Shown in pieces: positions 1 to 4,165 of a DNA stretch of 5,377 nucleotides. The position numbers and the translations under genes are program-made. How positions within the stretch are numbered: position 1 is the stretch's first letter; each line of letters opens with the position of its first letter. Under the pieces are notes generated by a model. The model did no database searches. It was given only the letters and a program-made list of their open reading frames with translations, and was not told the DNA's origin. The DNA is from Sedimentisphaerales bacterium (GTDB lineage Bacteria > Planctomycetota > Phycisphaerae > Sedimentisphaerales > SG8-4): the NCBI GenBank assembly GCA_016928975.1, contig JAFGJR010000339.1, positions 1 through 5,377 of the forward strand, written 5' to 3'.

Positions 1-27
1 AGGCAGTTGCCCATGCCCACCATCCCC

Positions 28-42
28 AAGCCCTGCGGGCTT
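28..42. other. Short perfect hairpin (6-bp stem, 3-nt loop)
   Basis: AAGCCC (28-33) and GGGCTT (37-42) are perfect inverted repeats around the loop TGC. No T-run follows, so this is not a convincing intrinsic terminator. It could be the weak end of a gene lying left of the window. A 6-bp GC-rich stem can also arise by chance in this composition. Confidence 0.25.
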
Positions 43-92
43 GAGGCTGCCACCCTCGGCTCTCTGGGCCTGAAATGGGCGTGCCACGAAAC

Positions 93-120
93 CCGCACAG
101 ACACTGACACTGTCTGGCGG
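93..120. other. Imperfect hairpin just upstream of the first promoter
   Basis: CCGC-a-CAGACA (93-103) pairs with TGTCTG-GCGG (111-120). This gives a 10-bp stem with one bulged A and a 7-nt loop (CTGACAC). It ends 10 bp before the -35 element at 131. It could be a terminator remnant of an upstream gene (there is no T-tract), or a dyad operator for a regulator of the first gene. The structure is visible in the sequence; its role is unknown. Confidence 0.35.
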
Positions 121-130
121 GAGACGATGC

Positions 131-158
131 TTGAACGAACGTGCAGTATTGTTACAAT
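131..158 (+). promoter_or_regulatory. Candidate sigma-70-type extended -10 promoter
   Basis: A -35 element TTGAAC (131-136, 4/6 to consensus) is followed after 16 bp by a -10 element TACAAT (153-158, 5/6). TG at 150-151 gives the extended -10 form TGtTACAAT. Transcription would start near 165, leaving a leader of about 80 nt before the ATG at 247. It is the best promoter match upstream of the protease-like gene, and its position argues against translation starting near position 7. Confidence 0.5.
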
Positions 159-234
159 AGATGGGAGCAGACAAAGTCGGCCGCTTCTGAATTCAGGGAT
201 GCAGGCTGTTACGGCTGAAGGGCGGTCGCGGACG

Positions 235-244
235 AAGGAGGTGA
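235..244 (+). promoter_or_regulatory. Near-perfect Shine-Dalgarno site deciding the start at 247
   Basis: AAGGAGGTGA is a 10-nt match to the complement of the bacterial 16S rRNA 3' end. The AGGAGG core is 5 nt from the ATG at 247. The open frame runs upstream to position 7, but only this ATG combines a strong ribosome site with a signal peptide immediately behind it. Confidence 0.85.
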
Positions 245-246
245 CG

Positions 247-1182
247 ATGACGCCGCAGCATAGAGGTGGGCAGACCTTCCGAAAGCAGAATTCCGAGCGG
301 GGACACAAGGTGGGTCCGGCGGCAGGGTGTTTTGCGATCGGTCTGGTTTGTGTTCTCGGTGTTTCTCAATCGCACGCTTTAGGATGGGCACCGACGCCGG
401 CCTCTGCGACGGGACCGGCGGGCAGCACACACGCCGATAGCGTGGTCTTCTCCTGCCGGTTCCTGGACCTCGATGATCCCTGCGCGATCCAGGACGCCAA
501 TGGCGCTCCTATGCTGACTTTTGGCCGTTTCGATGCGAACGACATGCTGATCCGGGCCGAAGGCTTCGACAGCATTGACGCTTGGTGTGCCTATGCCGAA
601 ACAGACCCGGATTTGGCCGGCGGTAAGACAGAGCAAGCCGGGTGGCAGTTGTCTGGCGGCAGGGAGGACATATTCTGGCAACTGCGGGCGATTGTCCATC
701 TCTGTCCCGAATACCAGAACACTCTCGCCGCCATAGAAAGTCGGCCTCTTATCTACAATGGCGACACCGATTCGTGGGTCGCGCCGGGTATTGAATTGAC
801 CACCGGGGTCAACTACCTCGACCAGTATGCCGCCACGGTGTATTGGAACCCCGATACCACCTCGGCATTCGGCAGCGTGAGGCGGTGGGATCGGTTTCCT
901 CCGCTCGTGGCCCTTGCCCACGAACTGGTCCACGCTTACCAGCGCATCGTTGAAGACCGACCCGCCTATATCAGCGCACTGCAAATCCCGGCCATGAAGA
1001 ACGAGAATCTGGTCCGCTATGCCTTCTATCGAAAAGTCCCTGGCTACGCCGATATCAGGCCCCGTCCCGGCAATCGCGGTCTCTATCGCAACAGCATACT
1101 CCAATACCTCTTCGACGATGTGACGTGGCCCGATTGGTCGCTGAATTACGCCCCGTGGCTCGACATATTTGAGGATCGGTGA
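247..1182 (+). CDS. Secreted M91-like zinc metalloprotease (HELVH motif)
   Basis: Predicted exported protein of 311 residues. A basic N-terminus is followed by a hydrophobic stretch at about residues 24-40 and a likely signal peptidase I site after SHA (residues 42-44). The mature part has four cysteines (70, 79, 114, 153) that could form disulfides outside the cytoplasm. The segment ALAHELVHAYQ carries the HExxH zinc motif with H225, E226 and H229. Downstream, ENLVR with E253 is a plausible third zinc ligand 24 residues after H229. The NP...LAHELxHAY...ENxxR pattern resembles peptidase family M91 (the 'effector protein' family that includes NleD), judged from memory. Substrate is unknown. 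The start at 247 is chosen from the Shine-Dalgarno and signal peptide. A secreted GLUG protein begins 47 bp downstream, probably in the same operon. Protease class is fairly secure from the motif; family assignment is less so. Confidence 0.72.
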   Translation: MTPQHRGGQTFRKQNSERGHKVGPAAGCFAIGLVCVLGVSQSHALGWAPTPASATGPAGSTHADSVVFSCRFLDLDDPCAIQDANGAPMLTFGRFDANDMLIRAEGFDSIDAWCAYAETDPDLAGGKTEQAGWQLSGGREDIFWQLRAIVHLCPEYQNTLAAIESRPLIYNGDTDSWVAPGIELTTGVNYLDQYAATVYWNPDTTSAFGSVRRWDRFPPLVALAHELVHAYQRIVEDRPAYISALQIPAMKNENLVRYAFYRKVPGYADIRPRPGNRGLYRNSILQYLFDDVTWPDWSLNYAPWLDIFEDR

Positions 1183-1214
1183 GCGCACGACCGATCTTAT
1201 CGACTTGCTCTTGC

Positions 1215-1222
1215 GAGAAGGA
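1215..1222 (+). promoter_or_regulatory. Shine-Dalgarno site supporting the start at 1230
   Basis: GAGAAGGA lies 7 nt before the ATG at 1230. The same frame is open back to a GTG at 1179, which overlaps the stop of the preceding gene. That GTG has no comparable ribosome site and would put 17 extra residues ahead of the signal peptide, so 1230 is preferred. Confidence 0.65.
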
Positions 1223-1229
1223 CAACGAC

Positions 1230-3500
1230 ATGTCCGATACGCTCCAGAACAGCCCGGACCCGAAAACGCTTGGTGTTGTCGGGGTCTTGTCTTTGTCGGC
1301 CCTGGTTGTCCTGCTGTTCGCTCCTGCGGCCTGCGCGGTTGAATTCGCCGGAGGCACGGGAGCGCCTGCAGCTCCGTATCAGATTGCGACCGCCGAGCAG
1401 CTTGTCTCGATCGGCGACGACCCGAACCTTCTCGACAAGTACTTCATCCTTGTGGCTGATATCGACCTGGACCCGAACTTGCCGGGTGGGCAGGTCTTCA
1501 CACGGGCCGTGATTGCCTGCGGCGGTAGCCCCTATCGTGGTCCGCACGTTGCTTATACGGGCCGCTTCTACGGTAATGGTCACACGATCAGGCGTCTGAC
1601 CATTGACAGTGCGGGCATGGAGTATTTCGGCCTGTTCGGCACGGTAGGTTCCACCGGTCGGGTCTACGATCTTGCCCTGGAAGATGTCTGCGTCACGAGC
1701 GCGGATCGCGCGGGCGGCCTGGCGGGATTCAATGAGGGCGGGCTTGTCAACTGCAGCGTGACCGGGCGCATCTGCGGACGCGAGCGCAGCAGTTGGCTCG
1801 GCGGTTTGGCAGGCGTGAATGAAGGCACCGTCATGGACTGTAGTGCAGCCACCGTCGTGATCGGCGGGGACTACAGCCTGATGCTTGGCGCCCTCGTAGG
1901 TATGCATCGTGGCGGCGTAAGCAATTGCTCCGCCACAGGCGAGGTCTCCGGCGGGCACGGCAGCTTCTACCTCGGCGGTCTCGTGGGCGCATCCACCGGT
2001 GGCATCGTCAGAGACAGTCACACCACCGGCTGCGTTCTTGGCGGGGACGCGAGCTGGGCCCTCGGCGCTCTGGCCGGGCGCGCAGACTCTAACTGCGAGA
2101 TCACCAATTGCTGCGCGGCCGGCAGCGTAACGGCTGGGACCGGAGCTCACGATCTTGGCGGCCTCCTCGGTTCCTGCTACGGGGCGGACGTTACCCATTG
2201 CTACGCAACTGCCAATGTTACCGGCGGCGATGGAAGCTACTCGCTCGGTGGTCTGGCTGGATCGTGCCTCGCGACGACGGTCCGCGACTGCTACGCGGCC
2301 GGAGACGTGTGCGGCTTTCGGACTCTCGGCGGTTTCGCCGGGCGGGTGCACGCGGGGACGTCCATCACGAATTGCTACGCCGTCGGCAAGGTGCTCAGGA
2401 ACGGTGCGCCGTGGGGCCGCGGGGGTTTCGTAGCACTCGTCGATAGTTCCTCGGACGTCCATATCGCTCGATGCTTCTGGGACATCGAGACGAGCGGGGC
2501 AACCACGAGCGCTGCCGGCATCGGGCTGACAACGGCGCAGATGCGCGATGTCGCAACTTATCAGGGGGCGGGGTGGGACCTTGTCGGCGACCGGTCCGAC
2601 GGCACCGCCGATCTGTGGGTTGTGCCGGAAGCAGGCTCATATCCTGTGCTGGCAGCCCTGTCCGATTCGTGCGAGCCCTGCGTGCTCAAGGGGGCCGGAT
2701 CTTCCTTCGATCCCTATTTGATTGCGACCGCGGAGGACCTTGGGGCCGTGAGGCGATACCGGCGGTCGGCCTGGTACAGGTTGGTTGCCGACATCGACTT
2801 GTCCGGCGTCGCGTGGACGGCGCCCCCCATCCCCGCCTTCAGCGGAGTTTTCGACGGCCACGGTCACCAAATCAGACACTTGACCCTTCAAGGTGACGAT
2901 GCCAGTCGCATGGGGCTGTTCGGGCGCATTGAAGGTGATGCCTGCGTATACAACCTGGGCCTTGAGGATGTCCGGATCGTCATGGCAGACGGCTCGCATC
3001 GCGCCGGCGGGCTGGCCGGTGACAATGCCGGCTATGTGGTCAACTGCTACGTCACCGGGATCGCCTCCGGGGGCAACAACTGCCGTACCATCGGTGGCCT
3101 GATCGGCGTCAATTGGCTTGGGGTAATCTCAGACTGCTATGCTGCTGTCGGCGTGGAGGCCGGCGACGCGAGTGTGCAGGTGGGCGGCCTGGTCGGCTAC
3201 AACTACATGGGCGCCATTGCGAATTGCTACGCCGCGGGCAGAGTCTCCGGTCCGGACGACGACGGGTCTTTCGGCGCACTAGTGGGCCGCAACTCAGAGC
3301 TTGCCGGAACCCACAATTGCTACTACTTGTCCGCATCTGACGGTGGTGGGCCTGACCGAGGCGCGGGTGCCGCTGTGACGACTGGCCAACTGAAGCAGCA
3401 AAGCACTTTCGTCGATTGGGACTTCGAGGAGACCTGGATGCTCTGCGAAGGCGAGACCTATCCGCACCTGCGGTGGGAAGGTTTGACCTGCGGACAGTAG
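1230..3500 (+). CDS. Secreted GLUG-motif repeat protein with two tandem domains
   Basis: A 756-residue exported protein. The signal peptide has a hydrophobic core at about residues 15-31 and a likely cleavage after ACA (34-36). The rest is two related units. Unit A (about 41-474) opens with APYQIATAEQL and a VADIDLDP segment, passes NGHTIRRLTI and FGLFG, then has about nine GLUG-type repeats of 27-31 residues from 162, patterned GGLxGxNxGxVxNCYATGxVxGG. It closes with a CFWDIETSG...GLTTAQM...YPVL cap (415-474). Unit B (about 488-750) repeats the plan with DPYLIATAEDL, VADIDLSG, DGHGHQIRHLTL, four repeats from 593 and a shorter cap ending YPHLRWE. GLUG repeats occur in IgA-peptidase-like and many environmental surface proteins; a beta-solenoid-like fold, adhesion or matrix role is inference. 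No catalytic motif, cell-wall anchor or autotransporter domain is visible. It probably shares a transcript with the upstream metalloprotease-like gene. Confidence 0.85.
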   Translation: MSDTLQNSPDPKTLGVVGVLSLSALVVLLFAPAACAVEFAGGTGAPAAPYQIATAEQLVSIGDDPNLLDKYFILVADIDLDPNLPGGQVFTRAVIACGGSPYRGPHVAYTGRFYGNGHTIRRLTIDSAGMEYFGLFGTVGSTGRVYDLALEDVCVTSADRAGGLAGFNEGGLVNCSVTGRICGRERSSWLGGLAGVNEGTVMDCSAATVVIGGDYSLMLGALVGMHRGGVSNCSATGEVSGGHGSFYLGGLVGASTGGIVRDSHTTGCVLGGDASWALGALAGRADSNCEITNCCAAGSVTAGTGAHDLGGLLGSCYGADVTHCYATANVTGGDGSYSLGGLAGSCLATTVRDCYAAGDVCGFRTLGGFAGRVHAGTSITNCYAVGKVLRNGAPWGRGGFVALVDSSSDVHIARCFWDIETSGATTSAAGIGLTTAQMRDVATYQGAGWDLVGDRSDGTADLWVVPEAGSYPVLAALSDSCEPCVLKGAGSSFDPYLIATAEDLGAVRRYRRSAWYRLVADIDLSGVAWTAPPIPAFSGVFDGHGHQIRHLTLQGDDASRMGLFGRIEGDACVYNLGLEDVRIVMADGSHRAGGLAGDNAGYVVNCYVTGIASGGNNCRTIGGLIGVNWLGVISDCYAAVGVEAGDASVQVGGLVGYNYMGAIANCYAAGRVSGPDDDGSFGALVGRNSELAGTHNCYYLSASDGGGPDRGAGAAVTTGQLKQQSTFVDWDFEETWMLCEGETYPHLRWEGLTCGQ
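1713..2483 (+). repeat. GLUG repeat array A (about nine repeats)
   Basis: Protein-level tandem repeats start at residues 162, 191, 220, 249, 279, 310, 340, 367 and 398. Most begin GGLxG or GALxG and carry a cysteine followed by Y or S near position 14-16. Conserved cysteines fall at 175, 204, 233, 294, 324, 354, 382 and 415. In the fourth repeat the equivalent position is Ser263, with a Cys five residues later. The DNA copies have diverged well beyond simple tandem duplication, so the array is old or under protein-level selection. Confidence 0.85.
3006..3332 (+). repeat. GLUG repeat array B (four repeats)
   Basis: Repeats start at residues 593, 622, 652 and 682, with ladder cysteines at 606, 636, 666 and 697. 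The spacing of 29-31 residues matches array A. The last repeat merges into the C-terminal cap, as the ninth repeat of array A does at its CFWD motif. Confidence 0.82.
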
Positions 3501-3506
3501 CCCTCG

Positions 3507-3519
3507 AGCCCGGTGGGCT
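3507..3519. other. Short hairpin just after the GLUG stop codon
   Basis: AGCCC (3507-3511) and GGGCT (3515-3519) surround the loop GGT, beginning 7 nt after the TAG stop at 3498-3500. No T-tract follows. It may protect the mRNA 3' end or be chance; a 5-bp stem is weak evidence. Confidence 0.25.
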
Positions 3520-3560
3520 GACCTTCCATGCAGAAGCCGCGCTCAGGGCGGGCAACCGGC

Positions 3561-3576
3561 CGGACCTTCCGGTCCG
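3561..3576. other. GC-rich hairpin in the intergenic region
   Basis: CGGACC (3561-3566) and GGTCCG (3571-3576) form a perfect 6-bp stem around the loop TTCC, about 60 nt downstream of the GLUG gene. There is no following T-run, so an intrinsic terminator call is not justified. Confidence 0.3.
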
Positions 3577-3650
3577 CGGCAATCTCCTCGACTCCGGCGA
3601 TCCTCCGGTTTGGCCTGCCGGGAGCTTCTCGGCGCGATGAAACCCGTGAA

Positions 3651-3687
3651 TCCGATGCCTTCGAGAGGGGTCTCTTGAGGAGTCGGA
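3651..3687 (+). terminator. Possible terminator-like or structured RNA hairpin
   Basis: The outer stem TCCGA (3651-3655)/TCGGA (3683-3687) encloses an internal loop. The inner 9-bp stem is CTTCGAGAG (3659-3667)/CTCTTGAGG (3672-3680), with two G-U pairs and a GGGT tetraloop. It is the strongest hairpin between the GLUG gene and the candidate promoter at 3775. That position suits a 3' boundary of the first transcript, but the expected T-tract is absent. It could instead be an RNA processing or stability element. Confidence 0.35.
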
Positions 3688-3774
3688 CTGCGGCACCATA
3701 ATCGGGACCTGCTCTATATCTCCTTGCGGGACGGGCCTGTGCACAAAATGAGGATATTTCTTGCGGATATGAGG

Positions 3775-3803
3775 TTGAGTCGCCCCCATCTGAAGCCGAT
3801 AAT
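3775..3803 (+). promoter_or_regulatory. Candidate sigma-70-type promoter for the downstream genes
   Basis: TTGAGT (3775-3780, 4/6 to the -35 consensus) is separated by 17 bp from GATAAT (3798-3803, 5/6 to the -10 consensus). A start near 3810 would give a leader of about 205 nt to the small ORF at 4015 and about 355 nt to the secreted protein gene at 4166. The spacing is optimal, but in GC-rich DNA a single match of this quality is only suggestive. Confidence 0.38.
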
Positions 3804-3952
3804 ACTGGTGTTGTGGTCCGTGCGCCGAATCCGGAGGCCGACCCTCGGCTTGCAGCGGTTGTATATGAACCGCCGGCCTTCGCGTTCGCGGAATGGTTCA
3901 GTCCCGTGCGGTGAAGATCAGTCGCTGCGGTTGGCGGACCCGCGTGGAGAGG

Positions 3953-4001
3953 CCGTGCGTCTGCTGATCGCGGCCGAACGTGTAACCGTGTCTGCTGATC
4001 G
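3953..4001 (+). repeat. 12-bp direct repeat with 31-bp period upstream of the small ORF
   Basis: GTCTGCTGATCG occurs perfectly at 3959-3970 and 3990-4001. The similarity extends left: CCGTG-cg-TCTGCTGATCG (3953-3970) and CCGTG-TCTGCTGATCG (3986-4001) differ only by a 2-nt insertion. The 31-bp period is close to three helical turns, as expected for paired regulator sites on one DNA face. The second copy abuts the Shine-Dalgarno of the ORF at 4015. A local duplication without function is the main alternative. Confidence 0.55.
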
Positions 4002-4009
4002 AAGGAGGA
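4002..4009 (+). promoter_or_regulatory. Strong Shine-Dalgarno site before the 40-codon ORF
   Basis: AAGGAGGA is followed by 5 nt and the ATG at 4015. It is as strong as the sites of the large genes here and is the main reason to take the short ORF seriously. Confidence 0.55.
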
Positions 4010-4014
4010 CAATC

Positions 4015-4137
4015 ATGCGAAAAGAGCCTGCGATCCCATTGGTTTTGGGGCGATCGCATTCTGATTTGGTTCTGTGTACGGAAGATCGATCCAGGAAAGC
4101 GCGTTTTGGAAAACTGTTTTTCAACGACGTGTATTGA
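4015..4137 (+). CDS. Small ORF of unknown function, 40 residues
   Basis: I do not recognise this product. It reads MRKEPAIPLVLGRSHSDLVL at the N-terminus and ends in the aromatic segment GKLFFNDVY. Support comes from the strong Shine-Dalgarno, the ATG start and the position 28 bp before the gene at 4166. It could be a small protein or a leader peptide translated ahead of the secreted-protein gene. A third possibility is a decayed exported-protein start: the first 12 residues (basic start, then AIPLVLG) look like the beginning of a signal peptide, after which the frame turns hydrophilic. In the alternative frame that reads GCG from 4050, the hydrophobic residues AIAF follow before a stop, which would fit an old frameshift. 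Coding status is uncertain. Confidence 0.4.
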   Translation: MRKEPAIPLVLGRSHSDLVLCTEDRSRKARFGKLFFNDVY

Positions 4138-4152
4138 GAGTGATGTCTTAGT

Positions 4153-4158
4153 AAGGAG
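4153..4158 (+). promoter_or_regulatory. Shine-Dalgarno site for the third secreted protein
   Basis: AAGGAG lies 7 nt before the ATG at 4166 and directly precedes an excellent signal peptide, fixing this start with good confidence. Confidence 0.75.
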
Positions 4159-4165
4159 AGGTCCC

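Larger units (their letters stand above)
3501..4014. other. Long apparently non-coding intergenic region
   Basis: About 514 bp separate the GLUG gene from the next ribosome site. Open frames here translate to arginine- and proline-rich composition without ribosome sites or recognisable motifs, and those on the minus strand are continuations of shadows of the GLUG gene. I see no tRNA or rRNA. The supportable contents are three hairpins, one candidate promoter and a direct repeat, listed separately. Confidence 0.6.

Noticed and set aside
7..246. 80-codon upstream extension of the protease frame, from ATG at 13 or earlier
   Set aside because: There is no ribosome site, it would bury the signal peptide internally, and it overlaps the candidate promoter. 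The strong Shine-Dalgarno at 235-244 points to 247.
379..1188. Long minus-strand open frame across the protease gene
   Set aside because: It is antisense to a gene with a clear signal peptide and zinc motif. It is a GC-rich codon-position shadow with no recognisable motif.
1179..1229. GTG start of the GLUG gene overlapping the upstream stop codon
   Set aside because: It would add 17 non-signal-like residues before the signal peptide. ATG 1230 has a properly spaced GAGAAGGA site.
1230..1340. Lipoprotein signal (PAAC at residues 32-35) in the GLUG protein
   Set aside because: The -3 position is Pro instead of Leu/Val/Ile, and an AxA-type cleavage site (ACA) directly overlaps it. Ordinary Sec cleavage is more likely, though lipidation is not excluded.
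1197..2462. 421-codon minus-strand open frame under the GLUG gene
   Set aside because: Its length comes from the repetitive GC-rich codons of the GLUG array on the other strand. Its composition is Ala/Arg-rich with no domain signal.
1713..2483. CRISPR-like periodicity of about 87-93 bp
   Set aside because: The period is a multiple of three and reflects in-frame GLUG protein repeats. There are no identical DNA repeats or unique spacers.
3458..4012. Minus-strand open frame reaching across the intergenic region
   Set aside because: It begins at TTG, lacks a visible ribosome site, is low-complexity Arg/Ser/Ala-rich and overlaps the end of the GLUG gene.
3724..4014. Upstream extension of the small ORF at 4015 to a TTG at 3724
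   Set aside because: The Arg-rich translation has no ribosome site at TTG 3724 or ATG 3750, and it runs across the candidate promoter and direct repeat. Only the 4015 start is well initiated.
4050..4091. Palindromes GCGATCGC (4050-4057) and GATCGATC (4084-4091)
   Set aside because: Eight-base palindromes of this composition are expected by chance, and two alone do not make a repeat family or origin.
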